A stretch of 64,000 nucleotides of DNA from Cryptomeria japonica (lineage: Eukaryota; Streptophyta; Pinopsida; Cupressales; Cupressaceae), in NCBI RefSeq assembly GCF_030272615.1, contig NC_081406.1, forward strand, positions 463,166,072-463,230,071, written 5' to 3'. A model generated the notes under the pieces. The model saw only the letters and a program-made list of their open reading frames with translations. It ran no database searches and was not told the DNA's origin. The position numbers and the translations under genes are program-made. Below are positions 10,575 through 21,479 of the stretch, in pieces (the first letter of the stretch is position 1; each line of letters opens with the position of its first letter).

Positions 10575-11404
10575 ATATCTTACATGAATCTGAGGTCTAA
10601 TGGTGAATGGCAAAGATATTACAGATTGAAGAAACCCTACTTAATTGGCAGAGACCTTATGTGAACTGATCTAGTCCTTATGAAATGGAGAATGGATGGA
10701 ATGTGACATATTCAATCTATCACAACTATGGTCATATTGCTATGAACTACCAAAGAAGAACTGGTAGAGGCAATGCTGGACCCTGGAGAGCATCTGGAAT
10801 GGCATGTTTCCATTGTCACAAACCGGGACACCTTGCAAAGTTTTGTAAAGATAGAATTGAACGAACCAGTTAATCTATTTATTGACTAGAAAGGAAAGAA
10901 GAAGGTAGATGTGGAAGAAACCATAATAGAGATGAATAAGATATGAGGGAAGAAAAGTGAGGAGAAACCATCAAAGGATTGCAATTATTCACCTAGTGTG
11001 GAGAATCCCTCACTAGTAAACTAAGCTATGTATGTAGCTTATAGGGAGCAGATTATCAGATCCATTCCAAAACCCCCTAAATGGTGTGCAGTAAGTAAAA
11101 TCTGCATACTTTGATGCATTATGTTGTTATGAAGTGATTTTCTGATCAAACTGATATATTTTAATGTGTCATGTGAGCTGGTAACAAGTTTTAGGGTTGA
11201 ATAGTGATTAGGGTAAGTTCAATTGGTATTGCATTAAATGCAGTTGAATAAAAAGCTATTTTACAATTTCATTTCTCACCTTACATTTTCATGAGCACAT
11301 TTGGAGAGCAACAAAAACACAAAAGAGAGTTTGATTGTTTCTTTGGTGAACTTGTTAGCGGATTGAGAAGATTTATCGAGAAGGGAATTAGAGAAAGTGC
11401 ATTA
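10575..11404 (+). pseudogene. Decayed continuation of SIRE-like gag
   Basis: After the stop at 10574 the reading continues in broken form: 10685-10873 encodes a degenerate knuckle (YSIYHNYGHIAMNY, all Cys lost) and an intact one (CFHCHKPGHLAKFC, CX2CX4HX4C). So at least four knuckles were present in the gag. From about 10875 to 11404 no coding sequence is recognised; a short frame at 11291-11400 (MSTFGEQQKHKREFD) begins with ATG but has no known motif. At about 11405 the sequence switches to the minus-strand copia D. Confidence 0.5.
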
Positions 11405-12120
11405 TTTGCTTCAACCTTTTCTTTCAAGAAATTATACCTTATAGAAATGTGTTTCTATTTAGAAGGAAATACCAGATTCTTTGACATATCAATAGAAGTA
11501 GTATTATCATAGTGAATAACAATAGGCTCATCATAACTTACCCTTATATCTTTCAACATTTGTTTCATCCATAAAATCTCAATACAATTGGTTGTAGCAA
11601 CTACATATTTCGCTTCAGCAATACATAATGAAGTGCATGATTGTTTCTTACTAAGCCATGAAACCAACTTTTTTTCAAGAAAGAATACACCACCAGGAGT
11701 GCTCTTCTGGTCATCCACATCTCCTACCCAATTAGAGTTTGTATAGGCACATAGTCTGAAATCATAATTCTTTGGATACCATAACCCAAAGTTTTTTGTA
11801 CCTACCAAATATCTGAATATCCTCTTAACAACAATATCATGGGTTCCTCTAGGACCTGACTGAAATTTCGAAGCAATACAAACAACATTCATTATATAAG
11901 GTCTAGTCTGAGCTAAGTACAACAATCCACCAATCATTGATTTGTATCTACTTGGATTCAGTTTAGGAGATTCATCATCCTTTGACAATTTGCAACCAGT
12001 TATCGTAGGAGTACTGTCAGGTTTAGAATTCTCAAGTCCAAATTTCTTAAGAAATTCCTTCACATACTTAGTTTGACAAATGAAAATACCTTTATCAGTC
12101 TACATAATCTACAAACATAA
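11405..12120 (-). pseudogene. RT C-end and RNase H of element D
   Basis: Frame 12063-11455 reads LKKFGLENSKPDSTP, then RYKSMIGGLLYLAQTRPYIMN, YLVGTKNFGLWYPKNYDFRL, the RNase H segment AYTNSNWVGDVDDQKST, EAKYVVATTNC and VIHYDNTTSIDMSKN. The first catalytic Asp of RNase H (DADW in element A) reads NSNW, and the Glu box EAEY reads EAKY, so catalysis is lost. After an in-frame stop near 11455 homology continues (YNFLKEKVEA) to the break at about 11405. Confidence 0.8.
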
Positions 12121-13003
12121 GAAAAAAATAATCTCACCAATCATAGACATTTCAAATTCATTCTTCATATCATCAACAAATTTCATACATAGACTTTGTT
12201 CACCTCCAAAAAAAGATATCATCAACAAAGACTTCAATAATGAATATGTCATGATGATCAATTTTATAACATAGGTTACCGTTAGCATTACCTTTGCTAA
12301 AACTAAGCTTTCAATGATATCTATCCAATCTAGTATACCATGCTCTAGGAGCTTGTTTTAATCCATATAAAGCTTTCATAAAGAAAATCCATCAGGTTTC
12401 TCAATTTAGACTTCCTCCTCAAGATCCTCATTTATAAATGCACATTTGACATCCATCCGATATACTTTGTAGTTCTTGTGTGCAACATAGGCAAGAAATA
12501 GTCTTACCGCTTCAATTATTGCAACCAAAATATAAGCAATCAACTCCTTCTTCCTGTAAATAACCTTTTCAAACCAATATAGCCTTGTTTCTTACAATCT
12601 GACCTTCCTCATTTAATTGGTTCCTGAAAACCCATTTAGTTTCAATAATATTCTTATCTTTAGGTCTGGGAACTAATTCCCATGTCTTATTCTTTTCTAT
12701 CTTATCTAATTATTTTTCCATTGCTTTCATCCAATTTTCATCTTTACTTGCTTCAATAAATAATTCTAGTTCAATTTGATAAATTAAACATACCTCTTCA
12801 GCAACTAAACTTCTTCTAGTCATCACACCTTTCCTTTAATCTCCAATGATCTAATCTTCATAATGATTTAGTTTCACATACTTGGGAGTCTTTGAATTTT
12901 CTTGAATTATTGACTCTTTCTGTTGTTCAACAGTCATTGTTGAATTTTCTGATGTTGTCCGAGTCACTGGTTCAATGCTTTGGATAGATTCTTTCATTAT
13001 CAG
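12121..13003 (-). pseudogene. RT and linker of element D, heavily broken
   Basis: On the minus strand, pieces of RT are recognisable in shifting frames: the [13 protein letters not shown] segment near 12325-12365, EEEV.IEKPDGF near 12385-12420, YRMDVKCAF near 12430-12470, and the IFGG-type box near 12200-12225. The linker (SEDQII and TPKYVKLN types) lies near 12835-12895. Multiple stops and frameshifts; no continuous domain. Confidence 0.65.
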
Positions 13004-13980
13004 TTATGGTCTGATAAATTCATCTTCTGGTCCATAGTCGTATGATTTGATCTGATTACTGTCTTCCTCACACACCTTAACATTTATGCTCTCCATTCTA
13101 TTCAATATTTTGTTATATCTATATGTTTTACTCTTAGTAGAATAACCAAAAAATATTTCTTCATCTCTTTTAGGATCAAATTTTCCTAATGCGTCATCTC
13201 TTCTAATGTAGCATTTACTTCCAAAATTTCTGAAATATCTAATAGTAGGAGTATGACCAAACCATAATTCATAAGGAGTCTTATCGGTATCACCTTTTAT
13301 GTGTACTCTATTGAAAGTGTATACCTTAGTATTGATAGCTTCCATCCAATAGATATCAGGCAATTTAGCTTCAATCATCATTGTCCTTGCAGTATCCAAT
13401 ATGGTTATATTCTTTCTTTCCACTAATCCATTTTGTTGAGGAGTTCTAGGTGCAGAAAGTTATCTTTTGATTTCGTTATTTCCAAAAAAGTTGTTAAACT
13501 CACTGGATGTAAACTCACCGCCTTGATTTGATCTTAAACACTTTATCTTCAGTCCTTTCTCAGTCTCAATAATAGCTTTGAAGACTTTATATTTCTCAAG
13601 CACTTCTGATTTTTCTTTTAAAAATGCAACCCATGTCATTCTAGAATAGTCATCATTAACATAAATATCTATCACCTTGAAAAAATTTAGTCCTTGTTGG
13701 TCCACACAGATCAGTATGAATAAGATCAAGAATTTCATTTGATTTATCATGTATTCTTCTGAAAGAAGTTCTAACTTGCTTACCCATTTGACATTCTCTA
13801 CATATAGGATTAAGAGGTTTAACAATCTTGGGCAAATCTATGACATCCTATGTTGAACTGATCTTCACAATGCAATCAAAATTTACATGACACATCCTCT
13901 TATGCCAAACCAACTTTCATCAATCTAAGAAATCAAAAAATACTTCTCATCAGAGGTTAAATGAAGGATTTTTCCTTTGG
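13004..13980 (-). pseudogene. Integrase of element D
   Basis: Copia integrase in two main frames: 13825-13460 and 13423-13004. Visible: NDDYSRMTWVAFLKEKSEVL, CLRSNQGGEFTSSEFNNFF, then ERKNITILDTARTMM, YWMEAINT, YELWFGHTPTIRYFRNFGSK and FFGYSTKSKTYRYNK. In active copia integrases the second motif reads SDQGGEF; here the catalytic Asp is Asn. Frameshifts separate the HHCC part (near 13840-13980), the DDE core and the C-end. Not functional. Confidence 0.8.
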
Positions 13981-14340
13981 TCTAGGTTCTGGAAGCAATT
14001 TCCAATCTAGATCTATTGATGATCTTGCATTTTCCATCCTTGAATTGCAAATAAAATCCTCTATCCACCATCTGACCTACACTTAAAAGGCTTTTCTCTA
14101 AGCCTTCAACATAGTAAACATTATTAGTATTAGTCTTACCATCCAATGATATTGTTCCTTTGCCTTTCATCCTACATGCCTTGTCGTCTCCAAATCTAAC
14201 TAGTTCTCCATCAAATTCTTGCAGTGTTAAAAAATTTCTCGTCATTGGTCATGTGATCTGAGCAGCCACTATCTATAACCCATTCATCATTTTCTTTAAT
14301 TTTAGAAGCTAAAGCCTTCTCGTCAATATGAGTTGGTTCA
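13981..14340 (-). pseudogene. Protease and pre-integrase region of element D
   Basis: The protease DSGCSDHMT-type motif is readable near 14230-14290 across a frameshift. The following open part (14245-13982) carries FDGELVRFGDDKACRMKGKG, TNNVYYVEGLEKSLLSVGQM and FKDGKCKIINRSRLEIA, the same order as in elements C and E. This is the aspartic protease to gag_pre-integrs stretch of copia pol. Confidence 0.75.
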
Positions 14341-15480
14341 ATGACAAGTTCAGGAGAATCATCCTTGATAACAATAAAGACTCAATCTTTACTGGAGCTT
14401 CCATTATTGGTTTTACTTATACGTTCATCATTGTCATCATCAGTAATGCCAAAATCATCATAACCAACATAATAACATGATTTATCCTTATTCCTTCTAA
14501 GTCTAGGCCTACTGTGATATTCCGGATTAGGCTTATAACTCCTCACAAATCTTTCATAATTCCTAGTAGCTCTTTCAGGACATCTAGAAGAAAAATGAAC
14601 AATATTATTGCATGAAAAACATTGAAAAGGGACTTTTCCTTCATACTTACTTCCATCCGGTCCCTTAGGAATTCTTCTAGCAATCAGGGCTTCCAACTCT
14701 TCAAGTTCTTGCTCTTCTCTTTCAATGTCCTCCAAATATTTAGCATACAACTCCTTCCAATCTATCTTCTACTTACTAGAGGCAAATGCTTTAAATGCAG
14801 TCTCAGTTTTAGTAGCACTTCAAACTCCAAGTTCCTCAAGCTCAAAAGCAGTCAATTTCCCAAGTAATGTATCTCTAGTAAAAGGGGAACTTGACATTGT
14901 TTGGAGTTCATTAATTACGACAACCTTCATCTTGTAAGCCAAAGGTAGAACTCTCAAAATCTTTGACACAACCTCATCCTTACTAACTGATCCACCACAA
15001 CATTTGATTCCCATGACAATTTCATTTATTCTATCCATGAAAGAACTAATCTTCTCATCTTCCTTCATCTTCAAAGTTTCATATCTCACCTAGAAACCTT
15101 CAAGTTTTGCAATCTTTATTGCTTGGTCACCTTCATAAATATTTTCAAGCTTAAACCAAATCTACTTTGCATTCTCCAACTCTATAAAATTCAATAGCTT
15201 TTCATCAGATAGGGCACTCAACAATGCTTATTTTTCTCTAACATCATTTCCATCTCTTCTATTCATCAGCAGATGTTGGTGTTGCAGAATCAAGATCATG
15301 AGGTATATACCATTTCTCCATTGTCTCCCAAACTCCATTTTGAATACATCTCAAATGAATCTTCATTCGCTACTTCCATATTTTATAATTTGTACCATCA
15401 AATCTAGGACTCTCCTTCTAATAGGGGTTGAATGTAGAACTTGATGCTAATGCCATCAAATCTCCTCAACCAGTAAAGAT
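14341..15480 (-). pseudogene. Gag of element D
   Basis: Copia gag core (UBN2/DUF4219 type) in pieces. The N-part (15100-15460) is riddled with stops. 15089-14820 reads YETLKMKEDEKISSFMDRIN, CCGGSVSKDEVVSKILRVLP and TRDTLLGKLTAFELEEL. 14750-14382 carries a Glu-rich helix, RRIPKGPDGSKYEGK and an intact CCHC knuckle CFSCNNIVHFSSRC, followed by a basic stretch. The knuckle is kept although neighbours are broken. Confidence 0.8.
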
Positions 15481-15497
15481 TCTGTAGAGATAACCTT

Positions 15498-15511
15498 GCT
15501 CTGATACCAAT
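15498..15511 (-). other. Primer-binding site of element D
   Basis: Plus strand GCTCTGATACCAAT, i.e. ATTGGTATCAGAGC on the minus strand, next to the LTR end at 15512. Confidence 0.85.
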
Positions 15512-15801
15512 TGTTGGAATGAAATTATATTGGTAGAAAACTGAGAGGGGGGTGAATCAATTTTCTCACAAGTATGGCAGTTAATGCAAATTATAAGATT
15601 TATACCGAAGAACAACACAATGAAAGATAAAGCATGAAAGAATATTAAACATGACACCAATATTTTGACATGGAAAACCCGGTAAAGGGAAAAAACATGG
15701 TGGTAAACCCTACCCACAACTAGATAATACTTATGTAGTAGTATGTGAAATAATTTCAATGGGGATTACACTTGCAATCAGGCCAAGAGCCTAGAGCTCA
15801 T
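15512..15801 (-). repeat. 5' LTR of element D, truncated to 290 bp
   Basis: Plus-strand start TGTTGGAATGAAATT; complement of the C-tract at 15540-15560 and of the TTTTCCATGTCA and TTTTTCCC boxes near 15670-15695. It breaks off at CTAGAGCTCAT where TGTTGGCATTG of the next LTR begins (15802). Confidence 0.8.
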
Positions 15802-17466
15802 TGTTGGCATTGTATTTTCATTGATGTCAACCGGTATGTATAACATGTCACCAGTATGGCTAGTTACTAGTATGCAAGGTGAATGCAGGATGCAAGAAGG
15901 AGATGTTACCAGCATGGATGTTCACCGGTAACTCAACATGACCACTGGTAAGAAAGCATAATACAACAGAGAAGAGTGTAATCCACCATAGGCATGATTA
16001 TAAGGATGTGCATTAATGACATATTTTACTCAAGGATAATACCGGTATGAAGGCAAGTGTAATATCACTGCTAAATAGACTTAGTGGAAGAATTGGTGTG
16101 TCTGATGAAAAGTCAAGTTGAACCACCGACATAATAGAGGAAAGAAGGCATGAAGGATAACTGGTGAGTGAACTGGTGAGCAAGCACTCATAATATTTCT
16201 TGGTTGGTGAATGAATCTAAACTAGCTCAGTAGACTGAATAGAGGTGGATACCAAGTGGCAAGCATCTAGAGGTCGGTGAAGTGTCCATCAACGTGGTAG
16301 GTGATGAGCAGGTCATCTTTAAATAAGGAACTTGTAAATCAAGGGTCAATGACAAAAGATGTGCAGCTCAAGGAAGATCAAGATGTAGAATATTTTTTAT
16401 GTAAACCAAGAAAGACAATCCAATCTTCATTCTCATTGGTTGAAGGAAGCAACTTAGGCATTAATGGTGATTGACATAGCAAAGTCAAAAAATAAGTTGC
16501 AGGTTGCTAAATATAGAAAGTGTGTATAGATGTCATAAGAAAAATAGTAGCGATGTTTGATCTACTATAGATCATCAATCGAAGAGATGAGATCTGATTA
16601 GATTTGATATGGATTGAGTTGCTGGATAAAATCCCTAGTGCGCCACCATTTGAACTCTAGTCTTGGCGAGAAAGCCAAGTAAAAATATGTAGACCAAAAA
16701 TGAAAGAAGATGATGCTAGATGTCAGAAAAGACAAAGTAACTGAGAGAGAAAAGAGTGATTAAAGAGAAGATCAAAAGCATATAAGTGTTGGAGTTGACT
16801 GAAAGAAAAGTAGAACTTGTAAGAGGGTTTATCAGAGGTTTTACCGGTAAGATTAGAGCAACCAACAAGATACCAAAAAGGATAAAATTTGTGTGAACTG
16901 GGAAGGGAGATTCAGGAAGAAAGTTGTTGAAGGTGAAGGAGAAAAGAGAGTGTATAGGTGGAGGTCATGCAAGATAGAATGAGAGCAAAAAGGATATAAA
17001 TAGTGGACAGCGAGCCAGTAGAGAACTGAGCAGAGGAGAATCGGTAGAGAAGAGTTAAATTGGTGACATATTTAGATTGCAAGTGTTACAAAACTTATTT
17101 GTAACAAGACTATAACTAATGTATTGTTTATGATCATTGTGATCACTGAGTTGGAGCTCGATGCAGGGGTTGGTGCTCCTTGGGTTGGTTCCCTAAATAT
17201 TGTAACCATGTTTATTGTGAGGCTAGATTGGAGTAGTAGAATCCAATAGAATTTGTCACCGAGGTTTTTCCCACATTGGGTTTTTCTCGTATATCCGATG
17301 TTATGTGTTGTGTGTCCTTGTGTGTTTGCATTTGATCACTTTCCTTATCTCACCATTATATCCTCCTTGTGTTTGCTTTTCTAACCGGTACCAAGATTTA
17401 GATTTAAAAGGTTTATAATATTGGGAACCACTAATTGACCCCCCTCTCAGTGGTACATTATGTTCA
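15802..17466 (+). repeat. Copia LTR, plus orientation (inverted-pair arm 1)
   Basis: 1665 bp, TGTTGGCATTGTATTTTC to CATTATGTTCA, followed by a primer-binding site. Contains ACCGGTA motifs and decayed forms (ACCAGTA, ACTGGTG) in U3, TATAAATA at 16995-17002, the GAGGTTTTTCCC box near 17262 and the C-tract (TTGACCCCCCTCTCAGTGG) near 17435. Confidence 0.85.
16995..17002 (+). promoter_or_regulatory. LTR TATA box
   Basis: TATAAATA in AAGGATATAAATAGTGG, within the LTR; the inverted copy keeps it at 19234-19241. Confidence 0.6.
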
Positions 17467-17470
17467 AAAA

Positions 17471-17484
17471 TTAGTATCAGAGCC
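17471..17484 (+). other. Primer-binding site
   Basis: TTAGTATCAGAGCC, one mismatch from TTGGTATCAGAGCC, four bases after the LTR end. Confidence 0.75.
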
Positions 17485-17542
17485 TAGGTTCCTGATCATA
17501 TAAGTTTTCTCTGTCTTGGGTAAATTCTGGTCTTAGAACACA

Positions 17543-18360
17543 ATGGAAAGAAATGAGTTCTCCTCCTCTTATAAAGCTCCCATGTTTGATGGAACCAACT
17601 ATATTTTTTGGTGCAGAATAATGGAAACATATATGTCCTCTCTAGGATTTGATGTTTGTATGTCTATAAAGAATGTGTATATTGTCCCTAGTGTTCCTCC
17701 CACTAACTTGGATTATAAGAAGGAGTATGAGAACAATGCAAAGGCTAAACATGTTATTCTCAGTAGACTATTAGATAATGAGTTTGTTATGGTTATGCAC
17801 CAATCATCTACCAAGGAGACTTGGGATAAATTACAAAGATTATTTGAAGGAGATGCGAAAGTCAAGGAGGCCAAGCTGCAATCACTAAGAGGTCATCTTG
17901 AAGGCTTGAAGATGAAAGATGAAGAAAAGATTGCAGATTATCTTTATAGGGTAGATGAAACTATGAGTGCCATTAGGGAACTTGGAGAAGAGGTTGTTGA
18001 TGAAGTTACTATCAAAAAGGTACTTATATCACTCACATCTAAGTATGATACTAAGGTTTCTGCTATCTATGAAGCCAAGGATCTAAAAAACCTTCACAAT
18101 GGATGAGTTATTTGGCTCCTTAATTGCTTATGAGATGAGGACAACCAGAGAAGGATCTTCAAGGAAAGAAGTTTCTTTCAAATCCATCAAAAAGGGAAAG
18201 GAAGAGGTTTCTCATAAAGGATCCAGTGAAGACTCAGATGTAGAGGTAGCAAACTTTGTTAGAAATCTCAAGAGAAAATCTGTTAAGTATAAAGGAAAGT
18301 TGCCACTCAAATGCTTCAACTATGGTAAAATATGACACTTTGCTACAAAATGTCCCTAGA
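17543..18360 (+). pseudogene. Copia gag, frameshifted, cut before pol
   Basis: Gag polyprotein. Frame 17543-18106 starts with ATG 77 bases after the LTR and encodes the UBN2/DUF4219-type core: MFDGTNYIFWCRIMETYMSS, a helix with SRLLDNEFVMVMHQSSTKET, WDKLQRLFEGDAKVKEAKLQ, and DEEKIADYLYRVDETMS. A frameshift near 18095 passes to 18099-18335 (MDELFGSLIAYEMRTTREGS, then a Lys-rich stretch). The knuckle CFNYGKI-stop-HFATKCP has the second Cys changed to Tyr and Gly changed to a stop. The gene ends at 18452 where an inverted LTR begins. Confidence 0.8.
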
Positions 18361-18452
18361 GTGAAACCGATGGAGATAAGAAAAGGAGCTCTGGAAGATC
18401 TTTCATTAAAGACAAATAGAAGAAAGTTTACTGGCAACGAAGAAAAATTTGT

Positions 18453-20118
18453 TGAACACAATGTACCATTGGGAGGGGGGTGAATCAGTGGTTCCCAATA
18501 TTCTAGACCTTTTAAACCAAACTCTTGGTACTAGTTAGCAAATCAGGCACAAGGAGGATATACTGGTGAGCTAAGGAAAGAGATCAAATGAAAACACACA
18601 AAGATACTCAGTACATAACACTAGATATACAAGGAAAACCTAATGTGGGAAAACCCTCGGTGACAAATGTTGTTGGAGACTACTGCTCCGATACAACCTC
18701 ACAATAAGCACTGATTACAAAGTTTAGGGCACCAACCCAAGGAGAACCAACCCTTGCATTGAGCTCCAAATTAGTGATGTACTAAAGATCAGATTGATAC
18801 AATAGTTTTAATCTTGTTACAAATGAGTTTTGTAACTCTTACAATGAAAAAATTCACCAGTTTAACAGTTCTCAATCGGTTCTCCCTTTCTCAGTTCTCT
18901 GTCGGTTCTCTATTCTTTGTTTATACCTTTTTCTACCCATATTTTATCTTGCATAGACTTCACTGGTACACTCTCTTATCTCCTTCACCATCTGCAAATT
19001 TCTTCTCGAATCCCCCTTGTTAGTTTAAACAATTACATAGTTCTATTTGGCAGCTTGCCGATTGCTCTAACCTTGTCGGTAAAACCTCTAATAAACCTTC
19101 TACCAGTTCTACCTCTTTGTCAAAAAATCCAAGACTCAGATGATTTTGATCTTCTCTCTGACCACTCTTTTCTCTCTCAGTTACTCTATTTTTGTCGGCA
19201 TCAAGAATCATCATCTTAAGTCTTTAGTCTACATATTTATACTTGATTATTCCCATCAACACTAGGATTCAAGCTAGGCATGTTATGGTTTTTTCTCCAT
19301 CGAGTATGTCTGTATTAAATCTAATCAGATCTCCTCTCCTTGATTGATGATTTGCATTAGATCAAACACCACCACCATTTCTGATGACATCTATACTCAC
19401 TTTCTATCTTTAGCAACTTGCAACTTGTTTTTCCAGCCTTTCTCTATCATTCACCATTAATGCCTCAGGTATTTCCTTCGTCCATCGAGCACAAATATTG
19501 AATTGTCCTACTTGATTTATCTCACCAAAAACCTTCTACATCTCGATCCACCTCAAGCCACACTTCTTCTATCATTGACCTGTGATTCACAGGTTCTTTA
19601 TTTAAAGTTGACCTACTCATAACCTATCACATCAATGGATAGTTTTCCTACCACTGCATGCCTGCCACATGGAACCTACGTGTCATCCTTAGACACCATC
19701 CAACTCAACCCACTCTTCTATGTTGATTTCAATTCATTCACTAACCAAGACACATGACTGGTGTTTTACCGGCTCATATACCCTACTGATAGATCATACT
19801 GACTTGGAATTCTTTTGGTTTTGTGTCCATACTTCATGTGATCCAGCAATCATTCACTATGTTGGTTTTTCTTCTTCATGTCCATACCTGCTCACCAGTG
19901 GATCTCCTTATTGCATCTTCATACTGGTAACATACCTACCAATTGTCATTTCATACCAGTTTCCAATATTGTTAATTGATACTCATTGGATTCATATGCG
20001 GTCATTGAAGGCAGCAAGATTCTATAGAAGGCATACACTAGCATTGGAGGCATACATTGACAGATACCGGCATTGGAGTAATCAAGGTCATAACCAACAC
20101 CAACACTGACATCCAACA
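18453..20118 (-). repeat. Copia LTR, inverted (arm 2 of inverted pair)
   Basis: 1666 bp on the minus strand. Its complement starts TGTTGGATGTCAGTG and ends CCCAATGGTACATTGTGTTCA; it matches 15802-17466 through the TATA box, the GGTTGGT.CTCCTTGGGTTGG segment, the GTTTTCCCACATT box, and the C-tract. No PBS complement lies on its left and no purine tract on its right; flanks are TTTGT and CTTAT, so no TSD is evident. Confidence 0.8.
19234..19241 (-). promoter_or_regulatory. LTR TATA box (minus)
   Basis: Plus strand TATTTATA, i.e. TATAAATA on the minus strand, at the counterpart position of 16995-17002. Confidence 0.5.
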
Positions 20119-20862
20119 CTTATGTGAAGCCAACATCAGTCTAGGATCTAAATAGTTTTATTTAATCATTTTATAATTATTGTATAGGGCTGGCATTGAA
20201 TATCTTTTGTAATGTATTGTAATCTGACATAAGGCATATTGTTTGTAAAGGGTATATAAGTAAGTTTATTAGGTCATTGTGATATAGAAGAGTGTGTAGG
20301 ACAAGAAAGAAAAATAGTGTGATGCTAAGGACATGTATATAGATCATTTTTATGTGAAAGTAATATCATGCAATGATCAGTAGATGGTTTGTAAAGCATT
20401 CTTGGAGAAAATGAGATATCGGTAAAAGGGTTTAAGAACTAGTATAGAAAAGAGCTATAACCGAAACTCTTTTTGGCATAGCAGATGCATTTTGTGAGCT
20501 CACCATTCTAGTTTTATCTCAGCATAAGCTTGAAGTTAGTGAGACCTTTTTTGTGTTGAGCAGTGTGTTCTAGGCAGTGTGCCTTCCTACATGTACAGGC
20601 CCCCATACTTTGCAATATCTTTCACATGGCCAATTGATATTATGGGTCATAAATCCCACTATGGTTTTTCCTCTTTGAGGTTTTCCATGTATAAATTCTG
20701 TGTGTTGTGATTTTCATTCATGTGGCTTGTTTATTTACTTCATTTACCGGTTTATATTTGTATGTTGTAATAAGGTAAAATCTTATATTACCAGCAGAAC
20801 ATTGATTCACCGCCCCCTCTCAGTGTTCTTGGATTCATTGTTTTCAAACATCCAATACTTAC
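20119..20862 (+). repeat. Copia LTR fragment, plus orientation
   Basis: Has TATATAAG at 20253-20260, GTGAGACC and GAGCAGTGTGTTCTAGGCAG near 20540-20580, TACATGTACAGGCCCCC, TATGGTTTTTCC and GTTTTCCATGTA near 20660-20695, and GATTCACCGCCCCCTCTCAG near 20804. The U3 start was not found. It breaks off near 20862 against a minus-strand LTR start. Confidence 0.65.
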
Positions 20863-20930
20863 TTGTTAGTTATAATCCCATACTGGTTGACATCAATGAC
20901 AACACAATACCAACAATCTCCTTATTTGGG
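20863..20930 (-). repeat. Minus-strand LTR start and PPT
   Basis: Read on the minus strand: CCCAAATAAGGAGAT (purine tract, 20930-20916) followed by TGTTGGTATTGTGTTGTC, the start of a copia 3' LTR at 20915. Only about 50 bp of that LTR remain before the plus-strand fragment takes over. Upstream in minus sense lies GTTGTCAAAGGGGGAGAA (near 20975-20992), the conserved pre-PPT sequence. Confidence 0.65.
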
Positions 20931-21479
20931 ATTGATGTCAACACACTCTATTCCTTCACCCTACCCATTGGACCATTCTCCCCCTTTGACAACAATGACA
21001 AAGGGTCAGGGCATCCTTCCATCTAATTCATTCTCCATCAGTTATATAGTGTATTCTCCCCATTTGATTTCTATCCACTCAACCAACAACATATAAGATG
21101 GAGGATAGAGACACCAACTGACATCAATTGTTCATAAGAGTCAAATGTGATTGTACTATGAGTGCTACCAATTGGGAAAGTAGATTCTCCTAATCATGAA
21201 ATTCTCCTGGGTATTCCTACAATAATTTCCTTCTTCTGCAATTTGTTCTTCCAATACACCTGTCTAGTGTTCCTTTCACCCAATGGTCCAATTGTGATTT
21301 TTATCATAGTAAAAATTGAATAGACATTGAAGGAACTTTCAAATGAGGACCAATGAGAACTACCCAAAAGCTCAAGCATGTTGGTACTGTAGCATAATCA
21401 CTGATCTCCCCCTATGTCCAACATAAGGTCCAAGAGATAGGAGATTTTACAATGAACTCCCCATGAACCATAGATATTC

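Larger units (their letters stand above)
11405..15801 (-). mobile_element. Copia element D, degenerate, 3' end missing
   Basis: Minus-strand Ty1/copia element read from the LTR at 15512-15801 through PBS, gag, protease, integrase, RT and part of RNase H. The element stops inside RNase H at about 11405, so PPT and 3' LTR are lost. Its LTR is cut at 15801 by the start of another LTR. Same lineage as element C: gag, protease and integrase motifs match closely. Confidence 0.85.

Noticed and set aside
18814-20109. Plus-strand frames of 64-129 codons
   Set aside because: They lie inside the inverted copia LTR and have no motif; the same stretch in the other arm is not open.
15797-20123. CTCAT / CTTAT as a TSD for the inverted LTR pair
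   Set aside because: One mismatch in five bases and an arrangement that normal integration does not produce; kept only as a question in the findings.
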